Below, piece after piece: positions 24,610 through 32,126 of a DNA stretch of 50,739 nucleotides. The notes beneath the pieces are model-generated. The model was given only the letters and a program-made list of their open reading frames with translations, was not told the origin of the DNA and ran no database searches. The stretch's first letter is position 1. Each line of letters begins with the position of its first letter. The translations under genes and the position numbers were made by a program. The DNA comes from Bacteroidales bacterium UBA1714. GTDB lineage: Bacteria; Bacteroidota; Bacteroidia; Bacteroidales; Paludibacteraceae. The DNA lies in NCBI GenBank assembly GCA_002317295.1, contig DCIY01000010.1, forward strand, positions 1 to 50,739, given 5' to 3'.

Positions 24610-24722
24610 AAAACAGGCATTTCATCAATCTTCACGGGGCACCAATCTCCCCGTATATGATGAAATGCCTGCTGAGTTTTACTCCAAACAGCGGTACAAT
24701 TCCGCTGACGTTAGAATAAAAC
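24610..24722 (-). ncRNA. Candidate small RNA with two hairpins
   Basis: On the minus strand a -7 match (TAATTTTGC, complement of 24728-24736) precedes about 113 bases without a convincing ORF. The segment contains a 6-bp hairpin (24689-24707, CAGCGG/CCGCTG) and then a long two-stage hairpin (outer 14-bp arms at 24614-24627 and 24658-24671, inner 6-bp arms ACGGGG/CCCCGT) ending in TTTTG. That is the layout of a small RNA with its terminator. No -33 element was found. Alternatively the large hairpin only terminates the 387-residue gene on the plus strand. Confidence 0.35.
24614..24671. terminator. Two-stage long hairpin
   Basis: Perfect 14-bp arms (CAGGCATTTCATCA and its complement) enclose a second 6-bp stem with a 9-base loop. 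TTTT follows at 24610-24613 on the minus strand and a few bases after the arm on the plus strand. It lies 24 bases after the stop at 24589. Confidence 0.6.
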
Positions 24723-24759
24723 ACGCTGCAAAATTACTACAAATTTTTGATAGATGGCG

Positions 24760-24813
24760 ACTTTTGCAACCTTGCAAAAGTGGTCTATTGCTTCCAAAGT
24801 GTTGTATCTTTGT
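24760..24813 (+). promoter_or_regulatory. Palindrome and -7 element before the 90-residue gene
   Basis: ACTTTTGCAA-CC-TTGCAAAAGT is a perfect 10-bp inverted repeat at 24760-24781. TATCTTTGT at 24805-24813 fits a -7 element, and the palindrome ends 23 bases upstream, where the -33 contact would be. It looks like an operator overlapping the promoter. Confidence 0.5.
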
Positions 24814-24841
24814 GCTGAACGTATAAAAATACAACTGAATT

Positions 24842-25114
24842 ATGGAAGAATTATCTAACACTCCGTTGGAGGAACAATCCTCCGTTGATCCTGTTACTGA
24901 ACAGAAAGAAGACACCGTAGAACCTATCGAATCCGCAACGTATGCTGATGATGAGGCTCAAGCTCCAGGAATATTGGCTTCTTTTTTATTCCCCACAATT
25001 GGGATTATTATTAGTATCGTCAACCGCAAGTTGAAGAATTCTCACAAGTACGTTGTAGCCACGATTGTTGGCTATATTGTACGTTTGTTATTTATCGCAG
25101 TCATGCAATCCTAA
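24842..25114 (+). CDS. Small acidic membrane protein
   Basis: A 90-residue protein with an acidic, Glu-rich N-terminal half (about 1-42) and two hydrophobic stretches (ILASFLFPTIGIIISIV and VVATIVGYIVRLLFIAVM) separated by a short basic loop. This predicts a hairpin membrane protein with a cytoplasmic tail. The composition resembles DUF4870/DUF4190-like small membrane proteins, but I cannot assign a family. The downstream 64-residue lipoprotein gene is 11 bases away. Confidence 0.65.
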   Translation: MEELSNTPLEEQSSVDPVTEQKEDTVEPIESATYADDEAQAPGILASFLFPTIGIIISIVNRKLKNSHKYVVATIVGYIVRLLFIAVMQS

Positions 25115-25125
25115 ATTGGCAGATT

Positions 25126-25320
25126 ATGATGACAGAAAAACAAAAGTTGTTTGTGATGTTGCTGATGATATTGGTGGCCATAGCAGGTTGCAGTGTACAG
25201 GTATATAACCATCGTCAGCGTCAAAAGGTTGATGAATGGATAAAAGAGTATATGGAGAAAAACAATATTACCCCCAACATCTATGGAATCTATGAATCAT
25301 TACCCACAAGTTATAGATGA
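25126..25320 (+). CDS. Small lipoprotein-like protein
   Basis: A 64-residue protein with an N-terminal hydrophobic segment (LFVMLLMILVAIAGC) ending in a lipobox-like IAGC at about residues 19-22, followed by a charged helical part (RQRQKVDEWIKEYMEKN). It may be lipidated or simply membrane-anchored. Probably co-transcribed with the preceding membrane protein. Function unknown. Confidence 0.55.
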   Translation: MMTEKQKLFVMLLMILVAIAGCSVQVYNHRQRQKVDEWIKEYMEKNNITPNIYGIYESLPTSYR

Positions 25321-25392
25321 TTTCTTTCATGGAGGCATCCACACGTTTGATATATAATAGGCTACAATTATTATGTGGATCTTTTTATTAGT

Positions 25393-25545
25393 CTTTGTAT
25401 TGCCTCTCCGCCTCTCCGCCTCTCAGCCAGGCCGAAGGCCTCTCCGCCTCTCCGCCTCTCCGCCTCTCCGCCAGGCCGAAGGCCGTTCCGCCCCTTCCGG
25501 CAGATGCTATCTGCCTTCTAGTACCTCTAGGACATCTATCGCTTC
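25393..25545 (+). repeat. GC-rich repeat array with shared tail, second intergenic copy
   Basis: CCGCCTCT units with two GGCCGAAGGCC cores (near 25433 and 25473), then GGCAGAT-GCT-ATCTGCC, a perfect 7-bp hairpin, and TTCTAGTACCTCTAG as after the array at 21065. The open frames across it are artefacts of the repeat. Confidence 0.85.
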
Positions 25546-25657
25546 TTCTTATTTGGGGTCCCCAGCGTAGCTTTGCTGCGATGGGGAGAGCGGAGACACA
25601 TGTCGCCCGCTGATTTAACGGAGTGGTATCAGCCTATGCGACCATGTTGACGAACGC

Positions 25658-25680
25658 GACCGCAGCGGTCTGTTTTTTTT
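25658..25680 (+). terminator. Intrinsic terminator
   Basis: GACC-GCAGC-GGTC followed by TG and eight T, ahead of the ATPase promoter. The preceding 25546-25657 contains another short hairpin (CCCAGCGTAGC/GCTGCGATGGG, imperfect) but no gene. Confidence 0.7.
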
Positions 25681-25688
25681 GTCAAATA

Positions 25689-25721
25689 TTTGCACACATC
25701 AAATATTTTTTGTAATTTTGC
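25689..25721 (+). promoter_or_regulatory. Promoter of the AAA/DUF4143 ATPase
   Basis: TTTG at 25689-25692, spacer 20, TAATTTTGC at 25713-25721. It leaves a leader of roughly 110 bases before the ATG at 25837, long for this window; no riboswitch is recognised in it. Confidence 0.7.
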
Positions 25722-25836
25722 AGCGAACTTCGGATAAATATGCACAAAAGTCATAGGGAGAAATGTGCAAAAGATGTCATAAAGTCGGTATTAAAATGTG
25801 ATTAAATGCTTATAATACACTATTAATCAATAGAAT

Positions 25837-27174
25837 ATGTTTAAGCGAAAGATTGAAAATGTTTTCAACGATTGGAAAAACACTCCAAACCATAAGCCTT
25901 TGGTTATTAAGGGCTGCCGTCAATGTGGGAAAACCTACTCTGTGTTAGCGTTTGCGAAAGCCAATTATACGCATGTAGTGTATTTGGATTTTTTCAAACA
26001 TCCTGAGTGTAAGTTTGCATTTAACGGATCGTTGGAAATAGATAATATCACTCGACAACTTAGTACAGTGGTTCCTAATTGTGAGTTTGTGGCTGGCAAA
26101 ACATGTGTCGTTTTGGATGAAATACAAGATTGTCCGCGTGCGCGCACTTCGCTGAAGTACTTTCAACAGGACGGCCGTTATGATGTGATATGCACTGGAT
26201 CGCTATTGGGAGTACAAGGATACAAAACCAAGGAGCAACACAAAGAAGATACAGAGGCTCCTATTCCAGTGGGATACGAACAGATAGAGGAGATGTATCC
26301 TATGGATTTCGAGGAATTTCTATGGGCTAATCATGTACCGATTGCCACGATGGATTATCTACGTGACTGTTTTCTAAAAGAGATACCTGTAGATGAATTG
26401 ATACACCAAACCATACGAACCCATTTCCTTTATTATGTCGTAGTAGGTGGTATGCCTGCAGCTGTGAATACCTTTCTCGAAACCAATAATATGCACAAAG
26501 TGCGTGATACGCAAGAGGATATTTTGGGAGAATATCGCTATGATATGATTAAATATGCTTCTCCGGCTGACAAATCACGTATTGTGGAGTGCTTTAATTC
26601 TATTCCTAAGCAATTATCACGAGAGAATAAGAAATTTATGTATTCAGCGGTTCGTTCCAATGCCAGAGGCAGAGATTATGCGGGGTGCTTACAATGGATA
26701 GAAGATGCTGGTATGATTCAGCGCGCGTACAACACTGAAATCACAGAATTGCCTTTGGACGGGAATGCTATCAGCAGTGAGTTCAAAGTCTATATGGCGG
26801 ATACGGGTCTTTTTGTCAGTATGCTTGAACAAGGGACAGCCAGTAGCATTATCCAAGGACAACTGGGCGCATACAAGGGGGCTGTTTTTGAAAATGTGAT
26901 GGCAGATGTTTTGGGCAAGATGAAACGGAAGCTCTATTACTACCATAAAGAAGGTGGGGTGGAACTGGACTTCCTGTTCAGGTACAAAAACGAATGTGTA
27001 CCTATTGAATGTAAGGCAAGAACTGGCAATGCCAAATCATTAAAGACTGTTTTGCAGAACGAAGATAAGTATCACGTGATGCATGCCATCAAACTGGGTG
27101 ATTACAACATCGGGCGCGAGGGTAAGCTACTGACATTACCCATGTATATGGGATTCTTGCTGACGGAGTACTAA
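25837..27174 (+). CDS. AAA_14/DUF4143 family ATPase
   Basis: A 445-residue protein of a family common in Bacteroidota and archaea. The N-terminal P-loop domain has Walker A GCRQCGKT (about 26-33) and Walker B VVLDEIQD (about 91-98), followed by a sensor-like TGSLLG. The C-terminal DUF4143 part carries ELDFLFR...PIECKA, an Asp/Glu-x-Lys pattern like PD-(D/E)XK nucleases. The family is highly mobile and often found with toxin-antitoxin or defence genes; its activity is not established. The gene is intact, unlike its neighbours, and has its own promoter. Confidence 0.88.
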   Translation: MFKRKIENVFNDWKNTPNHKPLVIKGCRQCGKTYSVLAFAKANYTHVVYLDFFKHPECKFAFNGSLEIDNITRQLSTVVPNCEFVAGKTCVVLDEIQDCPRARTSLKYFQQDGRYDVICTGSLLGVQGYKTKEQHKEDTEAPIPVGYEQIEEMYPMDFEEFLWANHVPIATMDYLRDCFLKEIPVDELIHQTIRTHFLYYVVVGGMPAAVNTFLETNNMHKVRDTQEDILGEYRYDMIKYASPADKSRIVECFNSIPKQLSRENKKFMYSAVRSNARGRDYAGCLQWIEDAGMIQRAYNTEITELPLDGNAISSEFKVYMADTGLFVSMLEQGTASSIIQGQLGAYKGAVFENVMADVLGKMKRKLYYYHKEGGVELDFLFRYKNECVPIECKARTGNAKSLKTVLQNEDKYHVMHAIKLGDYNIGREGKLLTLPMYMGFLLTEY

Positions 27175-27258
27175 TCTCTAAACTGTAGCGAAATCATTTC
27201 TGTGCGAAAAATCACCTGTTTTAGGTAAAAAAATCACTTTTTTTGCATTTTTTTGCAT

Positions 27259-27309
27259 TTTTTTTTACATCTTGCCGCAGGTTGGCAGGATGGGGTAGTA
27301 ATTTTGCAG
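27259..27309 (+). promoter_or_regulatory. Repeated leader with -7 element, copy 2
   Basis: Nearly identical to 21459-21509, with TAATTTTGC at 27299-27307. Downstream there is only a 14-codon open frame (LDDVPEIGTDAGEL) before a stop, which looks like the remnant of a lost gene. The promoter module for rhuM follows at 27363. Confidence 0.6.
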
Positions 27310-27362
27310 CGCAATTTGGATGATGTTCCGGAGATAGGAACGGATGCTGGAGAGTTATAAAA

Positions 27363-27437
27363 CATATGTTCTGCAACATATATTAAGATTTTCTTGGCAG
27401 AAAATTTTGTAGAGTGGAAAATTTTTTGTATCTTTGC
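27363..27437 (+). promoter_or_regulatory. 75-base promoter module, copy 2
   Basis: The palindrome ATATGTT-CTGC-AACATAT is perfect here. TTTTG at 27405-27409 and TATCTTTGC at 27429-27437, spacer 19. It precedes the rhuM pseudogene by 24 bases. Confidence 0.8.
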
Positions 27438-27461
27438 AGCGCAAAGATTAAAAGAGATAAT

Positions 27462-27936
27462 ATGAAACCGAATGAAAATAATACGGTAGTCCTTTACCAA
27501 GACGACAATGGTATCACTCGTGTAGATGTTCGTTTCTCGGGAGAGGATGTTTGGCTCAGTCAAGATCAATTGGCAGAGATATACCAAACATCTCAACAAA
27601 ATATTAGTCAGCATATTTTGAATATATATGCAGACGATGAATTGCTGGATTCGGCAACTCACAAGAAAATCTTGTTAGTTCGCCAAGAGGGTAGTCGCAA
27701 GGTCAATCGTGATATTGATCATTATAATCTTGATATGATCATTGCCCTCGGCTCTTTTAGAGGGAACTGGTGCTATTAGTCATGAACAAGCTATGGCAAA
27801 GGCCGAACAAGAGTTTTGCATCTATAGGGAACGTGAAATGCGTGCCTTGGAATCTGACTTCGACCGAACGATTAAACAGTTAGATTTATTTCATCAAGAC
27901 AACTCCATACTGCAAGAAACAACTACGAAAGAGTAA
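27462..27936 (+). pseudogene. rhuM: RhuM-family pseudogene with internal deletion
   Basis: From the ATG at 27462 the sequence encodes a typical RhuM N-terminus: VRFSGEDVWLSQDQLAEIYQ, NISQHI, HYNLDMIIALG. After IALG the frame breaks and soon meets TAG. The next frame resumes with LEGTGAISHEQAMAKAE and ESDFDRTIKQL, the family's C-terminal helix, reading to 27936. Intact proteins have about 330 residues, so roughly half is missing. RhuM was first seen on a Salmonella pathogenicity island; relatives are linked to Fic/Doc-like toxins. This copy should be inactive. Confidence 0.85.
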
Positions 27937-27967
27937 ACCTGCAACCCCCATCACCTATGGAAATAAT

Positions 27968-27997
27968 GGCATTACAAATAGATAAGACGATAGAATA
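27968..27997 (+). repeat. Junction tag (A form)
   Basis: GGCATTACAAATAGATAAGA followed by CGATAGAATA, just before the ATG of the Fic gene. The second half occurs at 21825-21840 before the first DUF1016 copy, and the first half at 29990 before the DUF2075 gene. Confidence 0.7.
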
Positions 27998-28004
27998 AAA
28001 ATAA

Positions 28005-28883
28005 ATGGAGAAAGTATCTGTCAGATTTTATAACGACCACTTGGTTCGTGCCGTATGGGATGATACGGCCAATAAGTGGTGGTTTTCAGTGTTGGATATC
28101 ATTGGAGCATTCAATGGTCAGGAAAACTATGAGAAAAACCGAAACTATTGGAAGTATTTTAAGGCTAAATTACGGAGGGAACATAGTGAGTTGGTTAGTG
28201 CCACTACCCAACTGAAGATGAAAGCTGCTGATGGTAAGCGTTACAATACGGATTGCATGGATATGGAAACGGTGAGGCAATTAGCTATGGTTTTTCCAAA
28301 CACCAAAGCGATGGCATTTATTGATTGGCTCACTAGTAGTGATCAATCCATTGATGGTCAAAGTCGCCAAAAGGCGTATACTTTATATGAAAGCAACATG
28401 CTCGATACCATCTCTGTGGGAACGGTTCAAGGGCTTCAACAAATACATGGTTATCTTTTTGGGGGGCTGTATGATTTTGCCGGTCAAATACGTACTAAGA
28501 CGATATGGAAAGATGGCACTTTATTTTGTCGAGCGGAATATTTGCCTGCAAATCTTAGGCAAATAGAACAAATGCCGGAAAGCACATTCGATGAGATTGT
28601 GAACAAATATGTGGAGATGAATATAGCGCATCCTTTTATGGAAGGCAATGGTCGTAGCACGCGCATTTGGTTGGATTTGATTTTTAAGAAGAACTTAAAA
28701 AAATGTGTTGATTGGAGTCGGATAGATAAAAAGCAATACCTTGCTGCTATGCGAGCCAGTACAACCGATGCTCGGTATATTAAGTCATTGCTACTTCCTG
28801 CTCTCACCGATGATATTTCCAGCCGAGAGATGTTTATGAAGGGAATAGATTATTCCTATTATTATGAACAGGTTGACCAATAG
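28005..28883 (+). CDS. fic: Bro-N/Fic domain fusion protein
   Basis: A 292-residue protein. Residues 1-115 (VSVRFYNDHLVRAVWDD, WWFSVLDIIGAF, AMVFPNTKAMAFIDWL) resemble the Bro-N/antirepressor-type DNA-binding domain. The C-terminal part is Fic with the complete catalytic motif HPFMEGNGRS (His209), expected to transfer AMP or another nucleotide group to a target protein. An upstream flap-like GYLFGGLYDFAGQIR is also seen. I see no inhibitory (S/T)xxxE(G/N) helix with confidence and no adjacent antitoxin. It is preceded by a junction tag rather than the promoter module. The last 47 codons are duplicated on the DUF1016 pseudogene at 22466. Confidence 0.88.
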   Translation: MEKVSVRFYNDHLVRAVWDDTANKWWFSVLDIIGAFNGQENYEKNRNYWKYFKAKLRREHSELVSATTQLKMKAADGKRYNTDCMDMETVRQLAMVFPNTKAMAFIDWLTSSDQSIDGQSRQKAYTLYESNMLDTISVGTVQGLQQIHGYLFGGLYDFAGQIRTKTIWKDGTLFCRAEYLPANLRQIEQMPESTFDEIVNKYVEMNIAHPFMEGNGRSTRIWLDLIFKKNLKKCVDWSRIDKKQYLAAMRASTTDARYIKSLLLPALTDDISSREMFMKGIDYSYYYEQVDQ

Positions 28884-28900
28884 TTAAGACGGGAGAGGAA
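28743..28900 (+). repeat. Fic gene 3' end, copy 2 of the duplication
   Basis: The intact location of the segment also found at 22466-22620. It ends with TTAAGACGGGAGAGGAA, a tag found again at 30003. Confidence 0.92.
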
Positions 28901-28918
28901 AATGATGCCTATTTTGAG

Positions 28919-28990
28919 TCGTTCTGCAACATATATTCAGATTTTCTTAATAGAAAATTTTGTAGAGTGGAAAATTTTTCGTATCTTTGC
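28919..28990 (+). promoter_or_regulatory. 75-base promoter module, copy 3
   Basis: GTTCTGCAACATATATTCAG, the AGATTTTCT/AGAAAAT palindrome, TTTG at 28959-28962 and TATCTTTGC at 28982-28990 (spacer 19). The left arm of the first palindrome is lost in this copy. It precedes the second DUF1016 gene by 21 bases. Confidence 0.8.
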
Positions 28991-29011
28991 AGCGCAATAC
29001 CAAAACACGAT

Positions 29012-29963
29012 ATGGAACAAATTGAAAGATTCAATTATGCGGATGCCGTAAGAGTTATTAAGTCCGCTATTCTGCAAAGTCGCTATCAGGCTGCACGAAT
29101 AATCAATCGTGAAGCTCTGACCCTATATTACGCAGTGGGGAAATATATTTCCGAAAATAGTCGCAACAATTGGGGGCAAGGTGCCATAGCTGCTATTTCT
29201 CAACAATTGCAGCAAGAATTGCCTGGATTGAGAGGATTTTCGGAAATGAACATCAAACGAATGCGTCGATTCTACGAAGAATGGCAAACTATCTTTGAAA
29301 ATCGACCATTGGCAACGGTCGAAATAGGGTCAGTAACAAATGGTAACTTCGATGCGGTATTGTTACCAGCTAAAAATCAGGAACTTATAATTCGACCATT
29401 AACAACGGTCGAATTGTCGGACCACCAATTACAAGCATTCTTAACTGTGCCGTTCACTCATCACGATATCATTTTAAGTAAATCGTCTTCGTTATCCGAA
29501 CGTTTCTTTTATATTGAACATGCAGCTAAGGAGATTTGGAGTGTAGAAAAGCTACAATACAACATCAAAGAAGACTTGTATCACAAACAAGGAACTATAC
29601 CCAATAATTTTGAGCGCACTATACCAGAGGAGAAATTGCAACAACTCACCACACGCGCTTTTCGCGATGAGTATCAGTTGGATTTTCTGACCATAGGAAC
29701 TAAAATGGACAGAGTTTCGCCCCGAATATGTGGGCAAACTGAACTTCTACCTTTCTGCATTGGATGATATGGTGCGACTACCTAATGAAAATCCCAGCAT
29801 TGGCATCATACTCTGTAGGGGCAAAAGCGAAAAAACAGTGGAATATGCTCTACGCGACACATCCAAACCGATGGGTGTAGCTACATATCGAGGGGCGGAC
29901 GAATTGCCAGAGACATACAGCCATGTCTTAGCAGGTTTGGATTCATTAATCGAATTAGTATAA
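29012..29963 (+). pseudogene. DUF1016 (YhcG-type) pseudogene lacking the nuclease core
   Basis: The N-terminal half is whole: YQAARIINREALTLYYAVGK, WGQGAIAAIS, LRGFSEMNIKRMRRFYEEW, later FFYIEHAAKEIW and TRAFRDEYQLDFL. Then a deletion with a frameshift occurs near 29700. Reading resumes in the next frame as KWTEFRPEYVGKLNFYLSAL, then NPSIGIILCRGK and EYALRD, the family's C-terminal end, closing at 29963. The lost piece is the core of the PD-(D/E)XK site (the segment with the catalytic Asp and Glu before Lys). It differs clearly in sequence from the copy at 21852, so it is not a recent duplicate. Confidence 0.88.
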
Positions 29964-29989
29964 CCACCCATGTGGACATTTACCATTTG

Positions 29990-30016
29990 GCATTACAAAT
30001 AGTTAAGACGGGAGAG
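29990..30016 (+). repeat. Junction tag (G form)
   Basis: GCATTACAAATAGTTAAGAC then GGGAGAG, ten bases before the ATG at 30027. The same final part follows the stop codons at 22603 and 28883. Confidence 0.7.
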
Positions 30017-30026
30017 GAAAAAGAAT

Positions 30027-32093
30027 ATGGATTATTACAAGGCTCGAATAAGTGAATTTCTAACCACAGATACTCAGCTGATTCAAAATCAGTTGGCTTT
30101 CTATGGTGGAAATGATCCAAATCAGATGAAAGCTTGGACGGAAGAGATTTCTATGCTTAAGGAAGTCTTTCGTAGCTTTAAAAATGAGCCTGCCGAAATT
30201 ATTCTGGAATACGAGATTCCACGACTTTCCAAACGCGCCGATGTAGTTATTCTGATTCGAGGCATTATCTTTGTCTTGGAGTTTAAGGCCGGCCAAACGG
30301 CCTATTTGCAAGACGATGTCGAACAGGTGGTTGATTATGCCTTGGATCTTAAGAACTTCCATAAGGAGAGCCATAATCGCGTCATAGCGCCTGTTTTGGT
30401 GTCTACCAAGGCTGATCATTATGTCTTATCCGCTGAAATATCTCCAGACAAAGTATATAGTCCATTTTTGGTCAATAACGCTGAGTCGTTGCGTACGATA
30501 ATGCGGAGTATTATCCTGATTCAAGGTACTAATCCTGAAACAGAAGCCTCCTTGGACTCATGGTACGTTAGTCGATATGAGCCTACGCCGACGATCATTG
30601 AGGCGGCTCGTGTGTTGTACACTAAGCACTCGGTCAAAAATATCACACGCACGGAAGCTTCTGGAGAGAACTTAGCCCGTACGACAGCATATATTTTGGA
30701 TGTGATACAGCAAACCAAGGAGCGTAATGAGAAAGCTATCTGTTTCGTTACAGGTGTTCCTGGGGCTGGTAAGACCTTAGTGGGACTTAATGTGGCGATC
30801 GGGCAGCCAGATAATGATGATTTGGCGGTTTACTTGAGCGGTAATGGTCCGTTGGTTAAAGTGCTGACAGCCTCTTTAGCGCGCGACAAGCAGAAACGTG
30901 AAGGTGGCAGTATGGCTAATGCCGAGCGTGAAGTGCGGCGATTTGTTCAGGAGATATACAACTATCGGGAGCAGATGCTTTCTAAAATCAAGACACCCAT
31001 AATAGACGGCGTTTTGGAGATTGACGAGAATGTGTCGGTCTCTGATGAATTAGCGGGGCATGGTGAGATTGAGCATATTGCTATTTTTGATGAGGCGCAG
31101 CGCAGTTGGAACCACCAGAAACTGGCTGATTGGTTGGCTCGTGGTGGTAGTTATGGCAATAAACGTCGTGTTCCTGATTTTCCTATGTCTGAGGCAGAGT
31201 TCCTGATTTGGTCCATGAATCTGAGACGAGATTGGGCGGTGATTGTGTGTCTGGTCGGTGGCGGTCAGGAAATTCATACTGGCGAAGCCGGCATAGCAGA
31301 ATGGTTGCGTGCTGTCAATGAGTCCTTCCCGTCGTGGAAGGTATATGTATCTTCTCACCTTAAGGATAAGGAATATGCAGAGGGTAGGGTGGCGGAGTTA
31401 TTGGCGAACAATCGTAATGTAACTGATAACTCTGACTTACATTTGAGTGTATCTATGCGTTCGTTTAGGGCGGAAACGTTGTCAGCTTGGGTGCAGGCGT
31501 TATTGGACCGAGATACAGAGAAGGCTCAATCGTTGTATCGAAACCTGTCTGATCGTTATCCTATTGTGCTAACGCGAGACATTGAGACTGCTAAACATTG
31601 GTTGAAGATGCAAGCCCGTGGTTCAGAGCGTTATGGAATTATTGCCTCCAGTAAGGCCAGTCGTTTACGTCCCATGGCGGTAGATGTGTCGCGTAAGGCG
31701 GATGTGGTTGAGTGGTTCCTTGGCGATAAAAAGAATCTGCAGTCTTCTTATTTTTTAGAAGATGTAGCCACGGAGTTTGATGTCCAAGGTTTGGAGCTTG
31801 ACTGGACTTGTGTGGTATGGGATGGCGATTTGAGGTATTTGCCCAACGATTGGGATTATTATACGTTCACACGTAATTCGTGGTATGTGAATCGTCAGAA
31901 GGTTAATCGCGAATATCAGTTGAATGCCTATCGTGTGCTTTTAACTCGCGCTCGTCAAGGTATGGTTATTTGTGTGCCAAAAGGTAATGCGAATGTGACA
32001 CGAAACGGTTTCCCCGAGGATGCTACCCGTTTACCACAGTTTTATAATGGCACGTACGAATATTTGAAATCAATAGGAATAAAGGAGATATAA
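30027..32093 (+). CDS. DUF2075 helicase with N-terminal nuclease-like domain
   Basis: A 688-residue protein of the DUF2075/Schlafen group 3 helicase type. Residues 45-110 contain RADVVILIRGIIFVLEFKAG, an Asp...Glu-x-Lys pattern suggesting a restriction-type fold. The motor has Walker A GVPGAGKT (about 243-250), Walker B IAIFDEAQRSW and late motifs YRVLLTRARQGMVICVP. Such proteins are frequent in defence islands and may act on foreign nucleic acid, though the mechanism is not established. It lies 33 bases before jetA in the same direction, so it may be transcribed with Wadjet. Confidence 0.87.
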   Translation: MDYYKARISEFLTTDTQLIQNQLAFYGGNDPNQMKAWTEEISMLKEVFRSFKNEPAEIILEYEIPRLSKRADVVILIRGIIFVLEFKAGQTAYLQDDVEQVVDYALDLKNFHKESHNRVIAPVLVSTKADHYVLSAEISPDKVYSPFLVNNAESLRTIMRSIILIQGTNPETEASLDSWYVSRYEPTPTIIEAARVLYTKHSVKNITRTEASGENLARTTAYILDVIQQTKERNEKAICFVTGVPGAGKTLVGLNVAIGQPDNDDLAVYLSGNGPLVKVLTASLARDKQKREGGSMANAEREVRRFVQEIYNYREQMLSKIKTPIIDGVLEIDENVSVSDELAGHGEIEHIAIFDEAQRSWNHQKLADWLARGGSYGNKRRVPDFPMSEAEFLIWSMNLRRDWAVIVCLVGGGQEIHTGEAGIAEWLRAVNESFPSWKVYVSSHLKDKEYAEGRVAELLANNRNVTDNSDLHLSVSMRSFRAETLSAWVQALLDRDTEKAQSLYRNLSDRYPIVLTRDIETAKHWLKMQARGSERYGIIASSKASRLRPMAVDVSRKADVVEWFLGDKKNLQSSYFLEDVATEFDVQGLELDWTCVVWDGDLRYLPNDWDYYTFTRNSWYVNRQKVNREYQLNAYRVLLTRARQGMVICVPKGNANVTRNGFPEDATRLPQFYNGTYEYLKSIGIKEI

Positions 32094-32126
32094 TCTAATA
32101 CTTAACAAAAAGAATTGCTATATATC

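Noticed and set aside
21738..30016. Toxin-antitoxin operon made of Fic and DUF1016
   Set aside because: Each gene has a separate promoter or tag, the DUF1016 copies are broken, and no short antitoxin precedes or follows Fic.
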